Positions 1-7,683 of a DNA stretch of 36,773 nucleotides are shown in pieces. How positions within the stretch are numbered: the stretch's first letter is position 1; every line of letters begins with the position of its first letter. Origin of the DNA: Phycisphaerales bacterium (GTDB taxonomy: Bacteria > Planctomycetota > Phycisphaerae > UBA1845 > UTPLA1). The stretch is from assembly GCA_022360095.1 (NCBI GenBank), contig JAKSDK010001241.1, positions 1 through 36,773 on the forward strand, read 5' to 3'. The notes under the pieces are model-generated. The model was not told the DNA's origin. It made no database searches and worked only from the letters and a program-made list of their open reading frames with translations. The position numbers and the translations under genes are program-made.

Positions 1-163
1 CCAATTCCTCGACGCCCAGGAAGACTACGAGCACGCTTATCAAAACGTCATCGCCGAGTGCCTGAACATGCTGATCGTGAAACCGGGCATGACCGAGATC
101 AACAATCAAGCTCAGACCACGTGGTGGCAACAATGCTGGGCCGGGGAAACACAGAGTGAATAG
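1..163 (+). CDS. C-terminal end of an unknown protein (partial)
   Basis: An open frame enters from the left edge (first full codon at base 2) and ends at TAG 161-163, giving 53 C-terminal residues. They include two adjacent Trp (TWWQQCW) and finish in an acidic, polar tail. The start and most of the protein lie outside the window, so the family cannot be named. An FLDAQ stretch near the left edge faintly recalls the end of TolC-type outer-membrane efflux proteins, but this is too short to rely on. A perfect 7-bp hairpin follows the stop codon directly. Confidence 0.6.
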   Translation, partial: QFLDAQEDYEHAYQNVIAECLNMLIVKPGMTEINNQAQTTWWQQCWAGETQSE

Positions 164-164
164 A

Positions 165-181
165 GGCACGCACCGCGTGCC
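165..181 (+). terminator. Hairpin just after the partial gene
   Basis: GGCACGC (165-171) and GCGTGCC (175-181) form a perfect 7-bp stem with a 3-base loop, one base after the TAG stop. No T-run follows, so this is a terminator-like or mRNA-protecting hairpin and not a textbook intrinsic terminator. Confidence 0.4.
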
Positions 182-224
182 CGAAGGGCTGAATTCATTT
201 TAGACATCGAAGATTTTCGTGGGC

Positions 225-247
225 CCGGCGCGGAAGGTCTGCGCCGG
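225..247 (+). promoter_or_regulatory. Hairpin in the leader of the gene at 284
   Basis: CCGGCGC (225-231) pairs perfectly with GCGCCGG (241-247) around a 9-base loop. It sits about 36 bases before the ATG at 284, ahead of an AT-richer stretch that leads into the ribosome binding site. It could be a leader structure or a late terminator of the upstream gene; the sequence does not decide. Confidence 0.3.
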
Positions 248-283
248 AAGAATGTAAACCCTTTATTACAGGAGGTCACAATC

Positions 284-820
284 ATGACCGCATTGAATGT
301 TCAGACCAATGAAAAGTCTCCAGATGAAAAACTGGCTAAACTGATGGGCGACTTGAAGCAGTGGCCCGAACTGGACTGTAAGACGCTGGCCTATCACGCG
401 GAGCAGTCCGACAAGCTTGCCGCCAAGAGCTACCGACATGCCGCCGTGCACGAGGCGGGCGCGTTCCTCGAAACACTGGTGCAGAGCATGACCCTGGCCG
501 TGCGGGGCGACGTGCCGGAGAAGTTCCGGCAGGCCGTCGACAGCCATGCCCGACTGCGCGTGTGCCGCAGATATCTGTTCGCCCCCGGCTACATCGACGC
601 TGAGGAGTACAAACTTATTGACAATGTCTTCGCCATCCTACGCGCGAAAGGCGTCAGTGCCGGGATCGTCGATGAGGCGTGGTGCCGTATGGCGCGGCAG
701 TTTGTGCGGACAACGACCGACTATCTCGTCGCGTGCTACGCCTCCTGGCGCAGCGTGAGTTTCACACCGTCGGTCGCATCACCGCCGATAGCCAAGCCGG
801 TCGAAACCGCTGCAGCGTAA
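284..820 (+). CDS. HEPN-like hypothetical protein, 178 aa
   Basis: Start ATG 284 is preceded by a near-perfect Shine-Dalgarno AGGAGGT with about 8 bases of spacing, so translation is likely strong. The 178-residue protein is mostly helical by eye, has no signal peptide or membrane segment, and ends in a Pro/Ala-rich tail. The core runs from about residue 35 (LAYHAEQSDKLAAKSYRHAA) through an FLE motif and a DSHARLRVCRRYL segment to a late AKGVSAGIVDEAW stretch. The order of these helices resembles abortive-infection or HEPN-type proteins, in which an AKGSHPG-like turn precedes the last helices. That resemblance is from memory and moderate; the catalytic RxxxxH pattern is not clearly present, so no nuclease activity is claimed. 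It appears to be a single-gene unit, with hairpins before and after it. Confidence 0.75.
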   Translation: MTALNVQTNEKSPDEKLAKLMGDLKQWPELDCKTLAYHAEQSDKLAAKSYRHAAVHEAGAFLETLVQSMTLAVRGDVPEKFRQAVDSHARLRVCRRYLFAPGYIDAEEYKLIDNVFAILRAKGVSAGIVDEAWCRMARQFVRTTTDYLVACYASWRSVSFTPSVASPPIAKPVETAAA

Positions 821-839
821 TCGATTTCGAACTTTCACG

Positions 840-875
840 CAGGGCCGAGGCGAGTCGATGCTCGCTTCGGCCCTG
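840..875 (+). terminator. Strong hairpin after the HEPN-like gene
   Basis: A 15-bp stem starting CAGGGCCGAGGCGAG (840-854) pairs with 861-875 around a 6-base loop, with one G-T pair. It lies 20 bases after the TAA at 818-820. The 3' side is not followed by a real T-run, but the length and GC content suggest a transcription end point. The rest of the gap to 991 shows only a 16-bp AT-rich palindrome at 978-993 that overlaps the stop codon of the next, oppositely oriented gene. Confidence 0.6.
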
Positions 876-991
876 ACTTGTCCACCAAGATTTGAGGAGG
901 ATGGCGATCGACGATCGATCTGCGCAAGCAACGGCTTACCTCTCGGGGGCGGCTCGTCAGCGCAATGGACAATTGGCAAGAATTCTAATTC

Positions 992-1426
992 TTATGGACA
1001 CGTCGTCCCGGTCAGCAGAAATGAGACGAACTCGGTGACGTCGTTCATGTCCAATCCGACAACGGCATGCACGTCCGCGCATTCGCAGTCGGAGGCCACG
1101 CCGATCAGACAATCGGTGAATTTCTGAATGTCACCGCCATCGATAAGTGAATCACCGTTCAAGTCGCCATGGCAAATGCAGCCTCCGCCGACGGTTTTCC
1201 CCGGTAGAAAGCCACCATCGAGATCGAATCCGCCGCCGGACATGAATCCGGCATCCTGCTGGCCGATACTCGCGACAAGCGCGAAATCTCCACCTGCACT
1301 CTCGCCGCCGCCGCAGTCAATGGTGTACGAATCGATGGCCAGTTGTGAGAAGGCCGACGCCGTTTGGAATAGTGCGATCAAAGCCATCGCGAAGAAGACG
1401 ACTTTCGTAGTAGTAGTTCGGTTCAT
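992..1426 (-). CDS. Small secreted dockerin-like protein
   Basis: The chosen start is ATG 1426-1424, with GGAGGTG about 5 bases upstream. The frame stays open further upstream but lies inside the preceding gene. The 144-residue product begins with a signal peptide (MNRTTTTKVVFFAMALIALF, cut probably after ASA). A conserved module follows: IGGGES-type CGGGESAGGDFALVASIGQ, then DAGFMSGG and DGGF. The C-terminal half has dockerin-like calcium loops, GDLNGDSLIDGGDIQKF and a degenerate second loop, with cysteine-rich spacers. The same architecture occurs at 15225-15638. The ATG overlaps the stop of the beta-roll gene by four bases (ATGA), so the two are probably translationally coupled. Expected location: cell surface or extracellular. 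Its partner is unknown. Confidence 0.85.
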   Translation of the reverse strand: MNRTTTTKVVFFAMALIALFQTASAFSQLAIDSYTIDCGGGESAGGDFALVASIGQQDAGFMSGGGFDLDGGFLPGKTVGGGCICHGDLNGDSLIDGGDIQKFTDCLIGVASDCECADVHAVVGLDMNDVTEFVSFLLTGTTCP

Positions 1427-4400
1427 CGGGCACCTCCGTTTGATTTCGTTTGTTCGCCGACGAATCGTTCTAGGCGCGCCAAACGCTTCGAAAGTGATTC
1501 GATCTGTGCTTTTTGCTCGGCGATTACGGATTCCTGGGTCTCGATGTGGTTTTGTTGCTCCTTGACGGCCTCGACGAGAATCGGGGTGAGTCGGCCGTAG
1601 TCGACGGAGTAGTAACCGTCGGCTCCCTTGCAAACCACCTCCGGTGCGATCTTCTCGGCTTCCTGAGCAATGAAGCCGATCTGGCGGGATTCAGCGAAGT
1701 TGCGATCGGGATGCGCATCGCGCCGCCAGTCAAATCGGATACCGCGCAGACCGTGAATCAAATCCAGCGCGCCTTGAATCGGCGCGACGTTCGTTTTGAA
1801 CCGAGAGTCAGAGCAAACGCCGATTGTCCCCGTGGCGCAGATGTTTCCGCCGACCGTCAGGATTTCTGTCGTGGCGTTGGTGTTAATGGACACGCGGGTT
1901 GCGCCGGCACTGTTGTTTCCCATGAAAACGTTGCCCCCGCTGGGGTTGACGAACAGCGCTGCCGCGGCGCCGTTGTTGCGGGCCATGATCTCGTTTGGAT
2001 CGAGGGCCAGGTTTGCGTCGCCGGTATCGCCCAGCTGCAAAAAGCCGCCGCCGCCGAGTCCGACGTCGGTCCCGCCGACGACATGCAGCGTTGTATCGGG
2101 GGCGTTGGTGTTTATACCGACTCCGCCATCGCTGCGAATCAGAAACTGACCCGCGGCGGTTGAATCAAACGTGTCAAGTGAGAGACCCGAAAACCCATTC
2201 CATACGAATGTCCGGTTATGTAGGGCCCGCGCCCGAAATCCACAGGCAAAAGAGTCGTGCGCGGTCGCAACGTTTTCGTTTCCGCCGGGAATCGTGCTGT
2301 TTTGTCCCGTTGCCGAGTTACGGATGCCTCCGCCGACGAATGCGCCTTCCCCCGCGCTATTACCGCATCCGCCGACGACGGAACCAAACGGACCTGTCAC
2401 TCGGTTGCCCGCTATGCTGCTGAGAGGGTTCGGCCCGCCGCCACCGATGAAACCGTACAAGGCAAGCACCCGATTGTCGGTGCCACCGACCACGGCTCCG
2501 TAGTTGCCGTCCACACGGTTACCCGGCACAGGACCACCGATTGTGAGGGCGGGCCCTCCGCCGCCGATGAAACCATGTTGAGCGTTAACTTGATTGTCCT
2601 CACCGCCGCAAACGGCGCCATGACTATCCGCTGCGGAGTTGCTTTCGCCGCCCCCGACGAAACCCGCGACGCCTGAGGCACTATTGTTGAAACCCCCTGC
2701 AATGGTGCTTTCGAATCCTCCCGCGTCATTGGCCGAACCCCCGCCAACCGTGGCGAAATTTCCGAGTGCGACGTTTGAGCCTCCACCGCCGATCGCTGAA
2801 TTAAGTCCGGCGGCTGAATTGTTGGAGCCACCCGCAACCGTCGCAAACCTGGCCGTGGATGCGTCTGCATCATCTGAACCTGCGCGATTTCGTCCGCCGC
2901 CACCGATCGTACCGTAGTCATCGAAAACCCGGTTATTCGTTCCAAGGGGATCACCGATCGGGTCGGAGGGTCCACCGCCGCCGATGGCCCCGAACGCCCC
3001 GGTGACCCGATTGAGAAATCCGCCTGCGATGGAAGACGATTCGCCGAATGCGATATTTCGGTGCCCGCCACCAACCGTTGCATGATCGCCACCGATCAGG
3101 AAATTAATCCCGTCGTTAAAGTCACCTCCGGCGCAATTCGCCTGCCCGCCTCCGACCGTGGAGTAGGACGCGAAGACATCGTGGAAGAAACCGCCGCTAA
3201 TCGTCCCATGGCCCCCCTCATCATGAATGGTGTGCTGCCGCCCCCCGCTGATGGTTGCAAAGGCCGTATTAAGCGGATCGCCGTCCGACATGCTACCGAT
3301 CTTGTTGTCTCCCCCGCCGGCGATGGTACCGTAGTCGTCGAAAATTTGGTTATGGGTACCGAAGGGATCGCCGATGGGGTCCGACGGACCGCCGCCGGCA
3401 ATGGTTGCATAGTCGGCGTTTGCTTGATTGAGATTGCCGCCGCCAATCGACGCGAACAGCCCGCCGGCCACGTTATCCCGACCTCCGCTCACGGTGGCGT
3501 ATTGAGCGCTGGCGGGGTCCATGTCGTCGCTGCCTGCGATGTTGCCCCAGCCCCCGCCGATCGCGGCGTGTCCGTCGTAGCTTTCGTTGGCAAGACCGCC
3601 CGCGATGGTGGACTGCTTGCCGCGGGCGTAGTTGTTGATTCCGCCTCCGATGCTCGAACCGTCGCTGTCAAAGGGATCGGCGTCGTCCAAACCAATGGAA
3701 TTATTGACTCCTCCGGAGATCGAGGTGCTAGCGTCGAAAATTCGGTTTTGTGCTCCGCCAGCGATCGTCGCGGGAGCATGGGGGTTTCCGTCTGCAAGAC
3801 TGCTGACAAAATTCTGAAGACCACCGCTTATGACGCTGTACCGACCGTTTGCCTGATTGCTTTCTCCGCCGCCGACGAAGCCACCGGGGGCCTGGACCGA
3901 GTTGTCGAATCCGCCGGCGATCGTCCCCTGCAGCGCTGAGACGAGGTTGCCCGAACCACCGCCGATCGTCGCCTGGTTGTTAGTGATGAGGTGGTTTTCG
4001 CCGCCGACGATCGTAGCAGCCGTCACGGATGCATGGGTATCGTTAGACGCGTCGCCGCCGATGACGTTGGGTGCGCCCGTGGTCACCTCGGTGCGCAGGT
4101 GCCGCAGCGCCAGCGCCACGGGCGCGGCGGTCACCGGTTGCCGCGGTAAGAGGGCTGTGAACGGCGCTGTATCCGTCGGGTCGTGCGGCGAGCGTACCGC
4201 GACTTCCAGAAACAACGCCGTCTCGCCGAAAACGTGGCTGAAGTCGAGTTTGACGGTGAAGATCCCGTCGACGACCAAAACGTTCGCCACCACATTGACC
4301 GAACCGACTTCCGAGCCGGCAACAGCATCATCGTAGAGACGAAACTCGAAGTCGGCCGTGTCGTTGACCGGCTCGCCCAGGAAGCTTAGCTCGCCCTGAT

Positions 4401-4497
4401 AGGTGAACCGGGTGTCCAATGGGGCCTGGGCCAGGGCGACTGATGAAAACAGGGCACTACCGGCCAGCGCGCACAATACAATCGTTTGTTTTTTCAT
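1423..4497 (-). CDS. Beta-roll surface protein with S74-type chaperone domain
   Basis: Starts at ATG 4497 (MKKQTIV), directly before a signal peptide ending in ALAQ. A GGAG at the end of the upstream gene lies 10 bases before it, so the longer upstream frame is unlikely to be used. The product has 1024 residues. Residues about 30-135 form the FTYQG N-terminal domain. Residues about 135-780 are dozens of short glycine/asparagine repeats (pattern T-I-x-G-G-G-x-x-N-x-A), like the YadA/Hep_Hag left-handed beta-roll of trimeric adhesins. From Ser896, SDSRFKTN starts an endosialidase-type intramolecular chaperone (S74) with GFIAQEAE and SVDYGRLTPILVEAVKEQ. A coiled coil ends the protein. In that family the chaperone helps trimer folding and cleaves itself off before the conserved Ser; the S-D-x-R-x-K motif is intact. 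Probably a trimeric cell-surface fibre. Confidence 0.85.
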   Translation of the reverse strand: MKKQTIVLCALAGSALFSSVALAQAPLDTRFTYQGELSFLGEPVNDTADFEFRLYDDAVAGSEVGSVNVVANVLVVDGIFTVKLDFSHVFGETALFLEVAVRSPHDPTDTAPFTALLPRQPVTAAPVALALRHLRTEVTTGAPNVIGGDASNDTHASVTAATIVGGENHLITNNQATIGGGSGNLVSALQGTIAGGFDNSVQAPGGFVGGGESNQANGRYSVISGGLQNFVSSLADGNPHAPATIAGGAQNRIFDASTSISGGVNNSIGLDDADPFDSDGSSIGGGINNYARGKQSTIAGGLANESYDGHAAIGGGWGNIAGSDDMDPASAQYATVSGGRDNVAGGLFASIGGGNLNQANADYATIAGGGPSDPIGDPFGTHNQIFDDYGTIAGGGDNKIGSMSDGDPLNTAFATISGGRQHTIHDEGGHGTISGGFFHDVFASYSTVGGGQANCAGGDFNDGINFLIGGDHATVGGGHRNIAFGESSSIAGGFLNRVTGAFGAIGGGGPSDPIGDPLGTNNRVFDDYGTIGGGGRNRAGSDDADASTARFATVAGGSNNSAAGLNSAIGGGGSNVALGNFATVGGGSANDAGGFESTIAGGFNNSASGVAGFVGGGESNSAADSHGAVCGGEDNQVNAQHGFIGGGGPALTIGGPVPGNRVDGNYGAVVGGTDNRVLALYGFIGGGGPNPLSSIAGNRVTGPFGSVVGGCGNSAGEGAFVGGGIRNSATGQNSTIPGGNENVATAHDSFACGFRARALHNRTFVWNGFSGLSLDTFDSTAAGQFLIRSDGGVGINTNAPDTTLHVVGGTDVGLGGGGFLQLGDTGDANLALDPNEIMARNNGAAAALFVNPSGGNVFMGNNSAGATRVSINTNATTEILTVGGNICATGTIGVCSDSRFKTNVAPIQGALDLIHGLRGIRFDWRRDAHPDRNFAESRQIGFIAQEAEKIAPEVVCKGADGYYSVDYGRLTPILVEAVKEQQNHIETQESVIAEQKAQIESLSKRLARLERFVGEQTKSNGGAR
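2240..4070 (-). repeat. Beta-roll repeat array in the 1024-aa surface protein
   Basis: About 1.8 kb of coding DNA encodes tandem units of roughly 14-25 residues with the core GGGxxN. Two longer units share the block GGGPSDPIGDP, then FDDYGTI and GGG, and a related block occurs in the neighbouring gene. On the plus strand the array reads as repeated ccgccgccg-type words. Confidence 0.8.
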
Positions 4498-4504
4498 TTC
4501 TTGT

Positions 4505-6805
4505 TTACTCCGTAAATTCTTCGACAAGGGATTCGAGACATGCGATTCGGGCGTGCAGCGATTCGATTTCCCGATCTTTAGTGCCGTTGATTCCGTCAAT
4601 CGCGTCGCGCAGGCATTGGATCTCCGCGTTTTGCGCTTCGAGCCGTTGGTTCAATCCTTGAATGGCCGCCAGTGCGACGCCGTCGGCGTCCACGGTGGCG
4701 ATATGTCGGTCATCCACGCCGAGCCCGAAGGCTTCGTGGAAATCCTGTGCCATTGGACCGATGTGCCGGACGGTGCCCTGCGATTTGTAGGTCCATTCGC
4801 TCAACGGCAGCTCGCAGACGCGTTCCAAAATATTTTGCGGGTCGACGAATTCAAACGCGCGTTTGGCGTTGCGATCGCTGAACGTCAACCAAGACCCGCC
4901 GCCCGCGGGAACCTGGACCCCGGTATTGAGATCGGGCGTAGTGATGAATTTGAAACCGCTGGTGGAGAGGGCGACGAATCGATTACTGGTCGTGGCGTTG
5001 AGCGCTGCGGACCCGTCACACCATGCAAAGGTATTGTTGCCGGATGCCGTGGAGTTTTGGCCTGCGGCGAATGAATAGTCGCCGGATGCCGTGTTGTTGA
5101 CGCCTCCCGGAATCGTGCTGGCTACGCCGGACGCAGTGTTGTTGGCGCCGCCCGCGACGGTGGCAAATTGCTGCGAAAATGCCGAGCCGCTGAGGGAACC
5201 GGCGGTATTCCCGCTGCCGCCTCCGACCGTTCCGGCGTTGTCATAGACGATATTGGCGTTGTAACTCACCGGCGATTGCGGGTCGCTGTCGTCGGTGTAG
5301 GCGCCGCCGCCGGCGATCGTGGCGTTTCTGGCGAACACGATGTTGTTGCTCTTGCCGCCACCGATCGAATTGTGAGCGCCGTCCGGCGCGCTGAGAATAG
5401 CGTTGTCCCGTCCGCCGGTGATCACGCTGTACGGTCCGTTCATCGCATTGTTGTCGCCGCCGCCGATGGTGCCGTATTCGGCTTGCGCTATATTGCCTCT
5501 TCCGCCGGCGATGGTGACGTAAGCTGCGTTGGTCGTGTCGGAGTCGTCGGTTCCGCTGCGATTGTCGCCGCCGCCACCGATGGTGCCGTAATCATCGAAC
5601 ACGCGGTTGTTGGTGTTGAGAATGTCGCCCTGGTCCGACGGCCCACCACCCGCGATCGTCGCGTAGTCCGCGTCGGCGCTGTTCAACCACCCGCCGCTGA
5701 CGGTGGAGCAAGTGCCGCCGGCGGAGTTACGGGAGCCGCCGCCAACGACCGCAAAAGCCGCCGTGCCCGAATCACTGTCATCCGAACCCGCACGGTTCCC
5801 ACCACCGCCGCCGATCGAACCATAGTTATCAAAGATGCGGTTATTGCCGTTTTCAAGATCGAAAGGACTCCAGGGACCGCCGCCGGCGATCGTTGCATAG
5901 GCCGCCTCGGCTCGGTTGAACAGCCCTCCTCCGACGGTGGAATAGAGATCCTCGGTGAAATTTCCAAATCCGCCGCCTATCGTGGAATCATCACCGCGAG
6001 CATCGTTATGGGCGCCGCCGCCGACGGTGGACCTGTCGGCGCCGGCCGTGTTGGAACCGCCGCCACTGACTGTGGCCACCCACCCATCGGCTATGTTTTC
6101 CTGTCCACCGGCGACGGTAGACACCGTGCCGCCGGCGGTGTTGGCGTAACCGCCTCCAATGGTGGAGTACCATTGAATCGAGGGTTCGCCGTCGTCGAGC
6201 CCGGCGATATTGGCGCCGCCACCACTGATAACGCAATAATTGTCATATATGCGGTTTCCGCCTCCGCCGCCGATGAAACCGTGGTTGGCAAACAGTTGGT
6301 TGCCCGCGCCGCCGACGATGGTGGCGGCGTAGTTTGCGTCGCCGATGGCGTTGGTCGCATCGCCGCCGATGATGTTTGGCGCGTCGGTTGTGGCTTCGGT
6401 GCGCATATGTCGCAATGCCAGGGCCACCGGCACTACGTTTATGCGTTGTCGGGGCAACAGCGTCGTAAAAAGCATCATGTTGTCGGGATCGTGCGGTGAG
6501 CGCACAGAGACTTCGAGAAACAACGCCGTCTCACCGAAGACGTTGCCAAAGTCGAGCTCGACCTTGAAGACGCCGTCGACGACATCGAGGTTGTTCGCGA
6601 CGACCGCGCTCCCGACTTCGACACCGGGCACATCATCGTTGAAAAGACGAAACTCGAAGTCCGCCGTGTCGTTGACCGGCTCACCCAGGAGACTGAGCTT
6701 TCCTTGATAGGTGAACCGGGTATCCAGCGAAGTCTGGGCGAAGGCGTGGGACGCTCCGAGCAATACAGCGGTTGCGACCGACAAGATTTTCAAGGTTCGA
6801 AACAT
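4505..6805 (-). CDS. Second beta-roll surface protein with variant S74 domain
   Basis: Start ATG 6805 (MFRTLKIL) has GAGAGG about 9 bases upstream and begins a clear signal peptide ending AFAQ; an upstream frame extension to 6940 lacks both. The 766-residue protein repeats the plan of its neighbour: FTYQG domain at about 30-130, beta-roll repeats at about 140-600, then a C-terminal domain from Ser643. Here the motif reads SDRNAKRAF, followed by LPLSEWTYKSQ, HIGPMAQDFHEAFGLG and a DGVALAAIQGLN helix before a coiled coil. This is the other common bacterial version of the S74-type chaperone, with Ser643 and Lys648 in the expected places. Stop TAA lies 7 bases before the next start, and its final GGAG codon doubles as the next ribosome binding site. 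First gene of a three-gene operon, divergent from the sigma factor at 6982. Confidence 0.85.
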   Translation of the reverse strand: MFRTLKILSVATAVLLGASHAFAQTSLDTRFTYQGKLSLLGEPVNDTADFEFRLFNDDVPGVEVGSAVVANNLDVVDGVFKVELDFGNVFGETALFLEVSVRSPHDPDNMMLFTTLLPRQRINVVPVALALRHMRTEATTDAPNIIGGDATNAIGDANYAATIVGGAGNQLFANHGFIGGGGGNRIYDNYCVISGGGANIAGLDDGEPSIQWYSTIGGGYANTAGGTVSTVAGGQENIADGWVATVSGGGSNTAGADRSTVGGGAHNDARGDDSTIGGGFGNFTEDLYSTVGGGLFNRAEAAYATIAGGGPWSPFDLENGNNRIFDNYGSIGGGGGNRAGSDDSDSGTAAFAVVGGGSRNSAGGTCSTVSGGWLNSADADYATIAGGGPSDQGDILNTNNRVFDDYGTIGGGGDNRSGTDDSDTTNAAYVTIAGGRGNIAQAEYGTIGGGDNNAMNGPYSVITGGRDNAILSAPDGAHNSIGGGKSNNIVFARNATIAGGGAYTDDSDPQSPVSYNANIVYDNAGTVGGGSGNTAGSLSGSAFSQQFATVAGGANNTASGVASTIPGGVNNTASGDYSFAAGQNSTASGNNTFAWCDGSAALNATTSNRFVALSTSGFKFITTPDLNTGVQVPAGGGSWLTFSDRNAKRAFEFVDPQNILERVCELPLSEWTYKSQGTVRHIGPMAQDFHEAFGLGVDDRHIATVDADGVALAAIQGLNQRLEAQNAEIQCLRDAIDGINGTKDREIESLHARIACLESLVEEFTE
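5020..6400 (-). repeat. Beta-roll repeat array in the 766-aa surface protein
   Basis: Tandem GGGxxN units encoded over about 1.4 kb, including a GGGPSDQ, NNRVFDDYGTIGGGG block very similar to two blocks in the neighbouring gene. This suggests duplication or recombination between the two genes. Confidence 0.75.
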
Positions 6806-6945
6806 TTTGTGTTTTCCTCTCGAAGCTGCTATTGAACGGCTTGCTCGTGGATCGTGTGTTCCCCTCTCGGCGTGGGCGCCGTATGCCGAATAGGCGTCAT
6901 TGAATTGCCTTGCGCAAAGGCTCCTCGGACCACTTTTCAAAAAAA

Positions 6946-6975
6946 TTGATCGCCTGCCGCCCTCCCCGCTAAACT
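6946..6975 (+). promoter_or_regulatory. Candidate promoter of the first sigma factor gene
   Basis: TTGATC (6946-6951) and TAAACT (6970-6975) resemble -35 and -10 boxes separated by 18 bp. The -10 box ends only 6 bases before ATG 6982, so a transcript from it would start at or next to the start codon, i.e. be leaderless. No Shine-Dalgarno is seen in the 20 bases before this ATG, which fits. Sequence match only. Confidence 0.4.
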
Positions 6976-6981
6976 AGGGCC

Positions 6982-7632
6982 ATGGCTTTTGAAGGAGGAG
7001 AGGTTGGTTCACAAAAGGACGATCGAGCGTTTACGACCGATCTCGCCGCGGGCCGGGGCGGAGATTGGGACGCCGTCGAAAGGCTGCTCGAAGCGGCCGC
7101 TCCGAGCATTCGCGAGGCGATCGAAATCGGTCCGACATGGCAAGGCATGATCGACGCGGACGACGTGATGCAAGTGACTTACATGGAGGCCTTTACGCGA
7201 TTCGGCCAGTTCGCCGGAAACAATCAACGTTCGTTCAGCGTCTGGTTGCGGCAAATCGCAAAGAATAATCTTCGTGATGCCATTCGGTCGCTTGAACGTG
7301 AGAAACGCCCTTCACCCCGTCGCCGGGTCCAGGCTCAATCCGAAGATTCATGCGTCGATCTCTGCACGATGATGGGGGTTACGTCAAAAACACCGAGTAG
7401 CGTCGTGTCCGCAGAGGAAGCCCGATCTCTCATCGATCAAGCTCTTTCACGGATGCCGGAGCGTTATGCGAAGGCATTGCGGCTGTTCGATTTGGAGGGG
7501 TTGACTGGACCGGAAGTGGCCGAGCAGCTGGGGTGCTCGCGCGTGACCGCCTTCATGTTGCGCAGCCGTGCTCGTGATCTCCTGCGCGAGTTGCTGGGAT
7601 CGACGTCCAATTATTTCAGCCGCAAGGCTTAA
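6982..7632 (+). CDS. ECF-family RNA polymerase sigma factor (first)
   Basis: The 216-residue protein has sigma region 2 at about 50-100 (DADDVMQVTYMEAF, then SFSVWLRQIAKNNLRDAIR) and region 4 at about 155-205 (PERYAKALRLFDLEGLTGPE, then a helix-turn-helix AEQLGCSRVTAFMLRSRARD). The linker is longer than usual and rich in basic residues. The short C-terminal tail ends SRKA. No anti-sigma gene is adjacent. Instead a Ser/Thr kinase gene follows after 51 bases, a pairing typical of Planctomycetota, where the kinase is thought to control the sigma factor by phosphorylation. The gene is divergent from the beta-roll operon over a 176-bp gap, so that operon is a natural candidate target. The ATG has no ribosome binding site upstream; a GGAGGAG occurs inside the gene but no in-frame start follows it closely. 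Confidence 0.88.
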   Translation: MAFEGGEVGSQKDDRAFTTDLAAGRGGDWDAVERLLEAAAPSIREAIEIGPTWQGMIDADDVMQVTYMEAFTRFGQFAGNNQRSFSVWLRQIAKNNLRDAIRSLEREKRPSPRRRVQAQSEDSCVDLCTMMGVTSKTPSSVVSAEEARSLIDQALSRMPERYAKALRLFDLEGLTGPEVAEQLGCSRVTAFMLRSRARDLLRELLGSTSNYFSRKA

Positions 7633-7683
7633 CGATTCGCCGGTTTTTGACGCCTTGATCGATATAGATAGAAAGGCGCTCCT

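Noticed and set aside
2240..6400. Possible CRISPR or tandem DNA repeat in the GGGxxN region
   Set aside because: Units are coding, irregular in length and not separated by unique spacers; they are protein repeats.
1423..6805. Prophage tail-spike region because of S74 domains
   Set aside because: Both proteins have signal peptides, and no capsid, tail, terminase or integrase gene is nearby.
6806..6878. ECF-type promoter GGAAC ... CGTT for the beta-roll operon
   Set aside because: The spacing is about 19 bases, longer than the usual 16-17, and similar words were not found in the other divergent gap.
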